A stretch of DNA of 64,000 nt from Nocardia transvalensis NBRC 15921 (GTDB lineage Bacteria; Actinomycetota; Actinomycetes; Mycobacteriales; Mycobacteriaceae), in contig NZ_BAGL01000055.1 of assembly GCF_000308875.1 (NCBI RefSeq), positions 248,001 through 312,000 of the forward strand. The letters are read 5' to 3'. Position 1 is the first letter of the stretch. Every line of letters starts with the position of its first letter. Shown here in pieces: positions 29,829 through 37,094 of the stretch. The notes beneath the pieces are model-generated. The model saw only the letters and a list, made by a program, of their open reading frames with translations. It had not been told where the DNA came from and made no database searches. Position numbers and translations under genes: made by a program.

Positions 29829-31129
29829 CAGGTTCTCCCCACAGCCTTGCCGTCGCGGGCGGTGATCCGCCCGCGCAGGAACGTCGCCGTCACCCGCGCG
29901 GGCAGGGTCATCGCCTCGTACGGCGTGTTGTTCGAGATGCTCGCGAGCTCCTTCGCCCGCACCGTCCACGAGGTGTCCGGGTCGACCAGCACCAGATTCG
30001 CCGGTTCGCCGACCGCGAGCGGCCGGCCCTGATCGTCGAGTCCCGCGATCCGCGCGGGGTTCTCGCTCATCACGCGGGCGACGCCGCGCCAATCCAGCAG
30101 CCCCGGCCCGATCATCGTCTCGGCGATGACGGACAGGGCGGTCTCCAGACCGAGCATGCCGGGGCGGGCCGCGGCGAACTCGCAGCACTTGTCCTGTTCG
30201 GCGTGCGGCGCGTGATCGGTGGCCACGCAGTCGATCACGCCGTCGGCCAGCGCCCGGCGCAGCGCCTCGGCATCGGACGCCTCGCGCAGCGGCGGGTTCA
30301 CCCGATTCACCGCGTCGTAGGTCTCCAGGCGGGTGTCGTCCAGCAGCAGGTGGTGCGGGGTGACCTCGGCGGTGATCGAAATCCCTTGCCCCTTGGCCCA
30401 TTTCAGCAGTTCCACGGTGCCCGTGGTGGAGGCGTGGCAGATGTGCACGCGGGCGCCGGCGTCGCGGGCCAGCAGGGCGTCGCGGGCCACGATCGACTCC
30501 TCGGCCGCGCGCGGCCAGCCGGCCAGGCCGAGCCGGGCGGCGTTCGGGCCCTCGTGCGCGACCGCGCCCGCGGTCAGCCGCGGCTCCTCGGCGTGCTGGG
30601 CGATCAGGACGCCGAGCGACCGGGAGTACTCCAGCGCGCGGCGCATGATCAGCGGATCGTCGACGCAGTGGCCGTCGTCGGAGAACATCCGCACCCCGGC
30701 CTCGCCGGCGGCCATGGTCCCCATCTCGGCGAGCTGCTTACCCCGCAGGCCGACGGTGACCGCGCCGACCGGGTGGACATCCACCAGGCCGATCTCCTGC
30801 CCGCGCCGCCACACGTGGTCGGTCACCACGGCGGTATCGGCGACCGGATCGGTGTTGGCCATCGCGAAGACCGCGGTGAATCCACCGAGAGCCGCTGCGG
30901 CCGAACCGGTTTCGATGGTCTCGGTGTCCTCGCGGCCGGGTTCGCGCAGATGCGTGTGCAGGTCGACGAAGCCCGGCAGCAGGAGCTGCCCGGAGCCGTC
31001 GAAGATCTCGGTGCTGTCGCCGGCGCCGAGCCCCTGTCCGATCTCGCGGATCTCGCCGTCGCCCAGCAGCACGTCGACCGGATCGCCCACGCCGTAGAGA
31101 CGCACGTTTCTGATAAGGATCTCGCTCAC
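29828..31129 (-). CDS. pyrC: Dihydroorotase (type I)
   Basis: 433 residues, zinc amidohydrolase closing carbamoyl aspartate to dihydroorotate. Metal ligands are seen in GFVDLHTHLREPG (HxH), in the histidine regions VHICHASTTGT and ITAEVTPHHLLL, and in CVATDHAPH, which carries the catalytic aspartate. GTG start at 31129 overlaps by 4 nt the stop of the second 25-codon ORF, whose GGAGAGGA sequence also serves as the pyrC ribosome site. Length and motifs match actinobacterial PyrC. Confidence 0.96.
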   Translation of the reverse strand: MSEILIRNVRLYGVGDPVDVLLGDGEIREIGQGLGAGDSTEIFDGSGQLLLPGFVDLHTHLREPGREDTETIETGSAAAALGGFTAVFAMANTDPVADTAVVTDHVWRRGQEIGLVDVHPVGAVTVGLRGKQLAEMGTMAAGEAGVRMFSDDGHCVDDPLIMRRALEYSRSLGVLIAQHAEEPRLTAGAVAHEGPNAARLGLAGWPRAAEESIVARDALLARDAGARVHICHASTTGTVELLKWAKGQGISITAEVTPHHLLLDDTRLETYDAVNRVNPPLREASDAEALRRALADGVIDCVATDHAPHAEQDKCCEFAAARPGMLGLETALSVIAETMIGPGLLDWRGVARVMSENPARIAGLDDQGRPLAVGEPANLVLVDPDTSWTVRAKELASISNNTPYEAMTLPARVTATFLRGRITARDGKAVGRT

Positions 31130-31203
31130 GCCGCGTCCTCTCCGGCACGAGCGGGGCCCTCCGTGGTTACGCTCCGCTGCCGCCTACGGGCCTGACCGCT
31201 CAT
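31126..31203 (-). CDS. 25-codon ORF, copy 2, coupled to pyrC
   Basis: Short Arg-rich frame starting MSGQARRRQR and ending GPARAGEDAA. It is encoded by the pyrC-proximal unit of a 74-bp duplication and is identical in protein sequence to copy 1. Its ATG overlaps the copy 1 stop (ATGA) and its stop overlaps the pyrC GTG (GTGA). GGAGAGGA, 6-7 nt before the ATG, is a usable ribosome site. Whether the peptide has a function or only keeps ribosomes moving into pyrC cannot be told from sequence. Confidence 0.5.
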   Translation of the reverse strand: MSGQARRRQRSVTTEGPARAGEDAA

Positions 31204-31280
31204 GCTGCGTCCTCTCCGGCACGAGCGGGGCCCTCCGTGGTTACGCTCCGCTGCCGCCTACGGGCCTGACCGCTCATGCC
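31133..31280. repeat. 74-bp direct tandem repeat between pyrC and pyrB
   Basis: Units 31133-31206 and 31207-31280 are identical except for the last base (T or C). The 74-bp period equals the 78-bp ORF minus the 4-nt ATGA overlap, so the duplication keeps each short ORF complete and coupled to the next gene. Confidence 0.97.
31200..31277 (-). CDS. 25-codon ORF, copy 1, coupled to pyrB
   Basis: Same peptide as copy 2 (MSGQARRRQR start, GPARAGEDAA end); only the two terminal alanine codons differ (GCA instead of GCG). Its ATG overlaps the pyrB stop by 4 nt. It contains a usable GGAG-type site at its 3' end that would serve the next copy. Both copies together form an unbroken coupled chain pyrB-ORF-ORF-pyrC. 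Unknown function; could be a leader-type spacer or a dispersed repeat fragment. Confidence 0.5.
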   Translation of the reverse strand: MSGQARRRQRSVTTEGPARAGEDAA

Positions 31281-32239
31281 ACTGCCTCCCCGGTTCCGAT
31301 CAGCAGGCGGAACAGGACCGCCATTCGCATATGCACTCCGTTTGTCACCTGTTGCAGCACGGCCGCCTTCGGCGAATCCGCGACCGCCGGCGCGATCTCC
31401 ATACCGCGCAGCATCGGCCCCGGATGCAGCACCACGGCGTGCTCGTCGAGCAGCGCCATGCGCCGCTCGTTGAGCCCGTAGCCGATCGAGTACTCGCGGG
31501 CCGACGGGAAGAATCCGCCGTTCATCCGCTCGGCCTGCACCCGCAGCATCATGACCGCGTCGGCGCCGGGCAGTTCGGCGTCCAGCGAGTGCGACACCCG
31601 CACCGGCCACCCGTCGACACCGACCGGGAGCAGGGTGCGGGGCGCGACCAGCACCACCTCGGCGCCCAGGATGTTCAGCAGGAAGGCATTCGAGCGAGCG
31701 ACCCGGCTGTGCAGGATGTCGCCCACGATCACCACGCGCTTACCCTCCAGCGTACCGAGCCGCTGACGCAGCGTCAGCGCGTCGAGCAGCGCCTGTGTCG
31801 GGTGTTCGTGCATGCCGTCACCGGCGTTGATCACGGCCGGGCCGGGCCCGGCGAAACCGCCCGCGCCCGCGTCCATCTCGCCGAACCAGCGCGCGATCTG
31901 ATGGGCGGCGCCGGAAGCCGGATGCCGGACGATCAGCGCGTCGGCGCCGGCGGCGTGCAGGGTCAGCGCGGTGTCGCGCAGCGATTCGCCCTTGGACACC
32001 GAGGAACTCGACGCGCTCACGTTGATCACGTCGGCGCTCATCCATTTCCCCGCGACCTCGAACGACACCCGGGTGCGCGTGGAGTTCTCGAAGAACACCG
32101 TCATCACGGTCCGTCCGCGCAGGGTCGGCAGCTTGCGCACCTCGCGCCCGAGCAGCGCCTGCTCGAAGCGCTGGGCGTCGTCCAGCAGTTCGGTGGCCGT
32201 CGCGCGGTCCAGGTCGGTGACCGACAGCAGATGCCTCAC
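31274..32239 (-). CDS. pyrB: Aspartate carbamoyltransferase catalytic subunit
   Basis: 321 residues; joins carbamoyl phosphate and aspartate. The carbamoyl-phosphate loop FFENSTRTRVSFE, the SSVSKGESLRDT loop, the HPTQALLDALTLRQ motif and the aspartate-binding HPGPMLRGMEIAP are all present. GTG start at 32239 overlaps the pyrR stop by 4 nt. No regulatory subunit pyrI is present, as usual in actinobacteria; control is through PyrR. Confidence 0.97.
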   Translation of the reverse strand: MRHLLSVTDLDRATATELLDDAQRFEQALLGREVRKLPTLRGRTVMTVFFENSTRTRVSFEVAGKWMSADVINVSASSSSVSKGESLRDTALTLHAAGADALIVRHPASGAAHQIARWFGEMDAGAGGFAGPGPAVINAGDGMHEHPTQALLDALTLRQRLGTLEGKRVVIVGDILHSRVARSNAFLLNILGAEVVLVAPRTLLPVGVDGWPVRVSHSLDAELPGADAVMMLRVQAERMNGGFFPSAREYSIGYGLNERRMALLDEHAVVLHPGPMLRGMEIAPAVADSPKAAVLQQVTNGVHMRMAVLFRLLIGTGEAVA

Positions 32240-32877
32240 GCCTCGGCTCCCCCGCCCTGGTGCAGGTACACGCCGTCGTGTCCGTCGTGTTCGGTCAGCA
32301 GCACCGAGATGTCCTCACTGCGGGAAGTGGGCACGTTCTTGCCGACGTAGTCGGCGCGGATGGGCAGTTCGCGATGACCGCGGTCGATGAGGACCGCCAG
32401 CTGCACCGCGCGGGGGCGGCCGAGATCGCGCAGGCCGTCCAGCGCCGCGCGCACGCTGCGCCCGGAGAACAGGACGTCGTCGACCAGGACCACCAGCGCG
32501 TCCTCGATACCGCCCTCGGGCACCGAGGTGCGCTCCAGCGGCCGGTGCGGCCGATTGCGCAGGTCGTCGCGGTAGAGGGTGATGTCCAGCGAGCCCAGCG
32601 CCGGGCGCACGCCCGCGAACTCCTCGATGCGTTCGGCGAGCCGCGCGGCGAGAGTGGTTCCGCGCGTGGGGATTCCGATCAGCACCACCCGCGGGACATC
32701 CGGATCGACCGAATCGACGGCCGTCTTCTCGATGATCTGGTGCGCCATGCGCGCGATGGTCCTGCCGACATCCTTGGCCGACAGCAGCTCGCGCCCGGCC
32801 TGGATCCATTGCGGATCGTGCCGCTGCGAATATTCGGCAGCGCTCGACCTGGCTGCCCGGTCTTCGGGCACAGCCAT
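32236..32877 (-). CDS. pyrR: PyrR, pyr mRNA-binding regulator / uracil phosphoribosyltransferase
   Basis: 213 residues from the ATG at 32877, preceded by an excellent GGAAGGAGG site; the frame is open 41 codons further but that part overlaps the RNA control element. The PRPP motif ALVVLVDDVLFSGRSVRAAL and the N-terminal MAHQIIEKT... VLIGIPTRGTTLAARLAERI are typical. PyrR binds pyr mRNA when UMP is high. In mycobacteria it blocks translation by holding the ribosome site; the element upstream here fits that model. First gene of the operon that runs to pyrF. Confidence 0.95.
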   Translation of the reverse strand: MAVPEDRAARSSAAEYSQRHDPQWIQAGRELLSAKDVGRTIARMAHQIIEKTAVDSVDPDVPRVVLIGIPTRGTTLAARLAERIEEFAGVRPALGSLDITLYRDDLRNRPHRPLERTSVPEGGIEDALVVLVDDVLFSGRSVRAALDGLRDLGRPRAVQLAVLIDRGHRELPIRADYVGKNVPTSRSEDISVLLTEHDGHDGVYLHQGGGAEA

Positions 32878-32893
32878 GCCGACCTCCTTCCCC

Positions 32894-32905
32894 GCCTCGC
32901 CGGAC
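32894..32905 (-). promoter_or_regulatory. PyrR-binding RNA motif in the pyrR leader
   Basis: On the minus strand GTCCGGCGAGGC matches the core of the PyrR anti-antiterminator consensus (RUCCnGnGAGGY), flanked by a CCG/CGG stem. It ends 16 nt before the pyrR start codon and directly precedes the GGAAGGAGG ribosome site. A protein bound here would cover the site, giving translational repression of pyrR and, through coupling, the whole operon. Confidence 0.75.
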
Positions 32906-33086
32906 GGTCCGTTAAAGGATGTCTTTCGAGCAAGGAGCCTAGCAGCGCGACCGCAAACGTCCGGCATCGGGGGGTGCCCTGTGAGCGCCGCCACCTGCAC
33001 GAATGCGAACGCATGACGCGACAGGCAAGAGGGCGATCGTTCATACGGTGTATACCAGAATTGGAACCTGTGTCATGCTCGGTGTC

Positions 33087-33962
33087 GTGAGCAACGATGC
33101 CGACTTCACCGAACCGCGCCGGCTCTTCTTCCGCGGACACGGCGGAATCCGGCTCGCCGCGGAGAGCTGGGGACCCGACGACGGCCCCCTGGCGGTCTTC
33201 CTGCACGGCGGCGGCCAGACCCGTCACTCCTGGAAGGATTCGGGCGCCGCGCTGGCCAAGGTCGGGCTGCGGGCCGTCCTGCTGGACGCGCGCGGGCACG
33301 GCGAGAGCGAGTGGGCGCCGGACGGCGACTACACCCGCGAGGCGATGACCGCGGATCTGCTGGGCATCCTCGCCGAACTGGGGCGGCCCGCGATTCTCGT
33401 CGGCGCCAGCATGGGTGGGCTGACCAGCCTGCTCGCCACCGCACGCCCGGGCAGCGCGCTGATCGCCGGGCTGGTGCTGGTGGACGTGGTGCCGCGCCCC
33501 GAGCACAAGGGCGTCGAGCGGGTGCTGAACTTCCTCGGCGGGCACGCCGACGGCTTCGCCACCCTGGACGAGGCCGCCGACGCGGTCGCCGAATATCTGC
33601 CGCACCGCGCGCGCCCCCGGACCACCGACGGTCTGCGCCGCAATCTGCGCCAGCGCGAGGACGGCCGCTGGTACTGGCACTGGGATCCGGCGATGATGTC
33701 CGGCCGCGGCGAGGACATCGAACTGCACAGCGCGAAGCTCGAGGAGGCGGCCGAGAAGCTGACGATGCCCATCCTGCTGGTGCGCGGGCGGCTGTCGGAC
33801 GTGGTCAGCGAGCAGGGCGTGGCCGACTTCCGGCGGCTGGTCCCCCATCTCGAGTACGTCGAGATCGGCGGCGCGGCACACACCGCGGCCAGCGACGTCA
33901 ACGACGAGTTCTCCGATGCCGTCGTGGACTTCGTGCGGGCACACCTGTCCGCGACCCCGTGA
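33087..33962 (+). CDS. Alpha/beta-fold hydrolase
   Basis: 291 residues. Catalytic signature: oxyanion region AVFLHGGGQTRHSW, strand-turn VLLDARGHGESEW, nucleophile elbow VGASMGG (Ser), and the late histidine in IGGAAHTAASD. No signal peptide, so cytoplasmic. The family includes esterases, haloalkane dehalogenases and epoxide hydrolases; the substrate cannot be chosen. I prefer the GTG at 33087 (VSNDADFTEPRR), which has a CATGCT -10-like element 7 nt upstream suggesting a leaderless mRNA. ATG 33075 is the alternative. It is divergent from pyrR across about 200 bp. Confidence 0.85.
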   Translation: MSNDADFTEPRRLFFRGHGGIRLAAESWGPDDGPLAVFLHGGGQTRHSWKDSGAALAKVGLRAVLLDARGHGESEWAPDGDYTREAMTADLLGILAELGRPAILVGASMGGLTSLLATARPGSALIAGLVLVDVVPRPEHKGVERVLNFLGGHADGFATLDEAADAVAEYLPHRARPRTTDGLRRNLRQREDGRWYWHWDPAMMSGRGEDIELHSAKLEEAAEKLTMPILLVRGRLSDVVSEQGVADFRRLVPHLEYVEIGGAAHTAASDVNDEFSDAVVDFVRAHLSATP

Positions 33963-33991
33963 ACCCGTGAACCCGTGAACAGATAGACAAG

Positions 33992-34023
33992 CCAGATTGT
34001 GCAATTCGGATTGAACAATCTGG
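33992..34023. promoter_or_regulatory. 32-bp palindromic operator upstream of marR
   Basis: A near-perfect dyad (28 of 32 positions symmetric): arms CCAGATTGT and ACAATCTGG plus an inner CAAT/ATTG pair. It ends 22 bp before the marR ATG. Size and symmetry fit two overlapping MarR dimer sites and autoregulation of the marR-MFS operon. Confidence 0.8.
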
Positions 34024-34045
34024 GTTGTGTATCTACCGTGGGGGT

Positions 34046-34489
34046 ATGAGCGATTCGACCCCTGCCGCGGATTCGTCGGCCCTCGCCGCGCGTGAGCTGC
34101 GCGTCCTGGTCAGCCGCCTGCGCCGCCGCTTCCTGGAGGCCGCCGGTGACGACGAGCTGACGCCGTCACAGCTGTCGGTGCTCGGTCGATTGCATCGGGG
34201 TGCGACGACCGCCAGCGATATCGCCGCCGCCGAACACGTGCGCCCGCAGGCCGCGGCCGCCTGGCTGGCCGGCCTGGACGAGCGCGGGCTGATCGAACGC
34301 CACCCGGATCCCGACGACCGCCGCCGCCAGCTGGTATCGCTGAGCGAGGACGGCCGCGCCCTGTTCGAGGGCCGCACCAAGGCCAAGGACGAATGGCTCA
34401 GCACCGCGCTGCGGGAGCGCTACACCGAGGCCGAGCGGCAGACCGTCCTGGACGCGCTGGCCCTGCTGGACAGGCTGGGTCAGGCGTGA
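34046..34489 (+). CDS. MarR-family repressor
   Basis: 147 residues with the MarR winged helix: LTPSQLSVLGRLHRGATTAS, AAAEHVRPQAAAAWLAGLDE, and the wing ERHPDPDDRRRQLVSLSEDG. The ATG at 34046 is preceded by a GGGGG run that is too close, so the mRNA may be nearly leaderless; ATG 34025 lies two bases past the operator and is unlikely. The stop overlaps the MFS start by 4 nt. It should repress itself and the transporter and release DNA on binding a phenolic compound or drug. Confidence 0.9.
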   Translation: MSDSTPAADSSALAARELRVLVSRLRRRFLEAAGDDELTPSQLSVLGRLHRGATTASDIAAAEHVRPQAAAAWLAGLDERGLIERHPDPDDRRRQLVSLSEDGRALFEGRTKAKDEWLSTALRERYTEAERQTVLDALALLDRLGQA

Positions 34490-35904
34490 CGGCGGTCCTC
34501 ACCCGGTTCGCCCGCAACCGCCCGGCATCCGACGGATTCGACCGTCGCCTGCTGGTGCCGATGATCCTGTCCTCGGTACTGAACCCGATCAATTCGTCGA
34601 TCATCGCGGTCTCGCTCGTGCCGATCGGGATCGCGTTCGGCGCACCGCCCGCCGAGACGGCCTGGCTGGTCTCGGCGCTGTATCTCGCGACCGCCATCGG
34701 GCAGCCCGTCGTGGGGCGGCTGGTCGATCTCTACGGTCCCCGGCGGCTGTTCCTCACGGGCGCGGCGCTGACGCTGATCGCCGGAATCCTGGGCATGGTC
34801 GCGCCCGCGCTCTGGGTGCTGGTCGTCGCCCGCGTCATCCTCGGATTCGGCACGTGCGCAGGCTATCCCGCGTCGATGTATCTGATCCGCCGCGAATCCG
34901 AGCGCACCGGGCAGGACAGCCCGTCGGGCGTGCTGACGGCGCTGGCCGTCTCGGCGCAGACCATCGCGGTGGTCGGGCCGACGCTGGGCGGCCTGCTCAT
35001 TCACGTCGGGGGCTGGCGTGCCACCTTCGCCGTCAATATCCCGCTCGCGCTGACCTGCCTCGTCATCGGCTGGGTGCGGCTGCCGAAGACCGCCGCGGCG
35101 CCGGGCGGCACGCTGTCCGGTATCGATCTGCCGGGTATCGCCCTGTTCTCCGGGATGCTGGTGTCGCTGCTGCTGTTCCTGATGAATCCCCAAGTCTCGC
35201 ACTGGTATCTGCCGGTGATCGGACTCGCGCTCGCGACGGCGCTGGTCCTCCGGGAGCTGCGCGTCGCCCAGCCCTTCCTGGATGTGCGTGTGCTGGGCGG
35301 TAATCCGGCGCTGCTGGCGACGTACCTCCGAATGCTGCTGACCGCGCTGGTCGGGTACTGCTTCCTGTACGGGTTCACGCAGTGGATGGAGGAGGATCGC
35401 GGCCTGAGCGCCGCCGCGGCCGGGCTCGTCCTGCTGCCGATGCCGGTGATCGCCATCGCGGTGTCGGCGATCACGGGCCGCCGCAAGGAGATTCGCGGCA
35501 AGCTGATCGCCGGAGGCATCGGCCAGCTGGTCGTCGGAGCGCTGCTGTTCACGATGCACGCCACGGTCGCGATCTGGCTGCTGCTGGCCGCCGCGTTCGT
35601 CATGGGCATTCCCCAGGGCCTGAACAATCTCGCCAACCAGAACGCCGTCTACTACCAGGCCGACCCGGACCGCATCGCCTCCTCGGCCGGGTTGCTGCGC
35701 ACCTTCATGTACCTGGGCGCGATCGGCTCGGCGGCGGCAAGCGGGGCGTTCCTCACCCCCGGTTCCGGGGCCGACGGACTACACCACCTGGCGATCTTCA
35801 TGGTGGTAGCGGCGGGCCTGTTCCTGATCATGTCGCTGCTCGACCGCTCCCTGCGGCGCGTCCGCTCGGATACCCCCGATCGGCGGCCCGCCGGCGGCCG
35901 GTGA
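34486..35904 (+). CDS. MFS drug-efflux transporter (DHA2-like)
   Basis: 472 residues with about 14 hydrophobic helices. MFS signatures: loop 2-3 GRLVDLYGPRRLFLTG (motif A) and TM5 SAQTIAVVGPTLGGLLIHVG (motif C), the latter typical of drug/H+ antiporters. GTG start at 34486 overlaps the marR stop (GTGA), so repressor and pump form one unit. The 3' end overlaps, on the opposite strand, the last 77 bp of the calycin-like gene. Likely exports toxic hydrophobic compounds; the substrate is unknown. Confidence 0.9.
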   Translation: MTAVLTRFARNRPASDGFDRRLLVPMILSSVLNPINSSIIAVSLVPIGIAFGAPPAETAWLVSALYLATAIGQPVVGRLVDLYGPRRLFLTGAALTLIAGILGMVAPALWVLVVARVILGFGTCAGYPASMYLIRRESERTGQDSPSGVLTALAVSAQTIAVVGPTLGGLLIHVGGWRATFAVNIPLALTCLVIGWVRLPKTAAAPGGTLSGIDLPGIALFSGMLVSLLLFLMNPQVSHWYLPVIGLALATALVLRELRVAQPFLDVRVLGGNPALLATYLRMLLTALVGYCFLYGFTQWMEEDRGLSAAAAGLVLLPMPVIAIAVSAITGRRKEIRGKLIAGGIGQLVVGALLFTMHATVAIWLLLAAAFVMGIPQGLNNLANQNAVYYQADPDRIASSAGLLRTFMYLGAIGSAAASGAFLTPGSGADGLHHLAIFMVVAAGLFLIMSLLDRSLRRVRSDTPDRRPAGGR

Positions 35905-36181
35905 CCTCGGAGGCCGGGAGGCGGCCCGCTTTCGATGTGCCGGTGAGGGTGTCGCCGTCGAGGGTGACAGCGAAAGCCAGGTTCAGGCGCATGGGCTTGG
36001 TGACGGACTGGTTCCAGGTGAGGTTGTTGCCGTCGATGGCGAGGTCGCGCAGCGGGACGTCTTCCCCTGCGCCACTGGCGATTCCGGTCAAGGCTTCCCC
36101 TTCCCGGCGGAGGTCCACGACGGCGGCGATCCTGCCGATCGGGGTGGCGATGGTCAGGTCCCAGGTTCCTTCGGCGGACAT
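35828..36181 (-). CDS. Small beta-barrel (calycin-like) hypothetical protein
   Basis: 117 residues. The first ~95 are alternating beta-strands (GTWDLTIATPIGRIAAVVDL, GNNLTWNQSVTKPMRLNLAF, GDTLTGTSKAGRLPASEVTG), a conserved actinobacterial family of unknown function that often follows alpha/beta hydrolases or dehydratases. The last ~20 residues (RAADRGYPSGRAA...) are encoded antisense to the MFS 3' end and look like an extension past the normal family end. The ATG at 36181 has GAAAGGATC upstream. Transcribed with the DJ-1-like gene 23 bp away. Confidence 0.72.
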   Translation of the reverse strand: MSAEGTWDLTIATPIGRIAAVVDLRREGEALTGIASGAGEDVPLRDLAIDGNNLTWNQSVTKPMRLNLAFAVTLDGDTLTGTSKAGRLPASEVTGRRRAADRGYPSGRAAGSGRAAT

Positions 36182-36204
36182 GGGCGGATCCTTTCGGTCG
36201 GTGG

Positions 36205-36897
36205 TCAGAAGGCGACGGGGACGGCGCCGCGGGCGTGCCAGACGGTGCCGCGGCGCTCGTGGGCGAACAGGTCCTCCACCGCATGGGCGATGCGCGGTCC
36301 GACCTCTCGGTCCAGCAGGTACAGCGCGAGGTCGAGACCGGAGGTGACACCGGCGCCGGTGACGAGATCGCCGTCGTCGACGACGCGGGCGGCGACGGCG
36401 TGTGCGCCCGTGGCGTCGAGCAGGTCCATACCCATGTGGTGGGTGGTGACGTGCCGGCCCTCCAGCAGTCCGGCCATGGCCAGGACCAGCGAACCGCCGC
36501 AGACGGTCGCGACCGTCACCCGGGAATCGGCCATCGCGGTCGCGAGCAGGCCGGGCAGGGCGGTGGTCAGCGTCCGGCCCAGGCGGACCGGGATGGGTTC
36601 GTCCTGCTGCCATTCACCGCTCGTCCCGGCGTCCCGATCGGGGACGTCGCCGGGATCCCCGACCCGGCCGGAAGCGCCCGGCACGAGAACGACGCCGGGG
36701 CGGCCGGGGTCCAGTGCGGCGGTGGCGCGCACCGCGAGACCGCCTGTGCCGCTGACGACTTCGCGCGGACCCTCGGCGGTGACCAGCTCCACACTCACCG
36801 TTCCGTCCGAGGCCGTGCCACCGGCGTACAGCACCTCGTAGGGAGCGATGGCGTCGAGCGGGTCGAAACCATCGAACAGGACGATCTGAACATGCAT
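36205..36897 (-). CDS. DJ-1/PfpI-like protein (isonitrile hydratase-type)
   Basis: 230 residues of the glutamine-amidotransferase-like DJ-1/PfpI superfamily. MHVQIVLFDGFDPLDAIAPY is the conserved opening and VTVATVCGGSLVLAMAGLLE carries the nucleophile-elbow cysteine; TTHHMGMDLLDATGA follows. Members include isonitrile hydratase (InhA of Pseudomonas) and regulators' sensory domains. The ATG at 36897 has GGAGG at 9 nt. Divergent from a GlxA-type AraC regulator, which has a homologous N-terminal domain and probably controls it. Confidence 0.85.
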   Translation of the reverse strand: MHVQIVLFDGFDPLDAIAPYEVLYAGGTASDGTVSVELVTAEGPREVVSGTGGLAVRATAALDPGRPGVVLVPGASGRVGDPGDVPDRDAGTSGEWQQDEPIPVRLGRTLTTALPGLLATAMADSRVTVATVCGGSLVLAMAGLLEGRHVTTHHMGMDLLDATGAHAVAARVVDDGDLVTGAGVTSGLDLALYLLDREVGPRIAHAVEDLFAHERRGTVWHARGAVPVAF

Positions 36898-36972
36898 CGA
36901 GACGTTCCTCCACGGCGTGGTCGATCGGGACGGCTCGACGCTATCCACGCCTCGGGGCGCGGGCCAGTGGCG

Positions 36973-36999
36973 TTATCGACATACTTCAACGGATTATCG
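36973..36999. promoter_or_regulatory. Possible AraC-type direct half-sites
   Basis: TTATCG occurs at 36973-36978 and 36994-36999, 21 bp apart (two helical turns), within the 197-bp divergent gap between the DJ-1-like and GlxA-like genes. TGGCG and CGCCA flank them as outer inverted arms. This spacing is usual for AraC-family sites, but the motif is short. Confidence 0.3.
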
Positions 37000-37094
37000 C
37001 CAGCCCTGCGAATCATGGTGTGAACTGGTGAAATACGGCTCCTTCTTCCCATGGAACCTGGTATTCCTCTGCCCTGGACGGCTATATTCCTGCC

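Noticed and set aside
33959..33980. Threefold CCGTGAAC repeat at the end of the hydrolase gene
   Set aside because: Only three 8-bp units across a stop codon; could be chance slippage without function.
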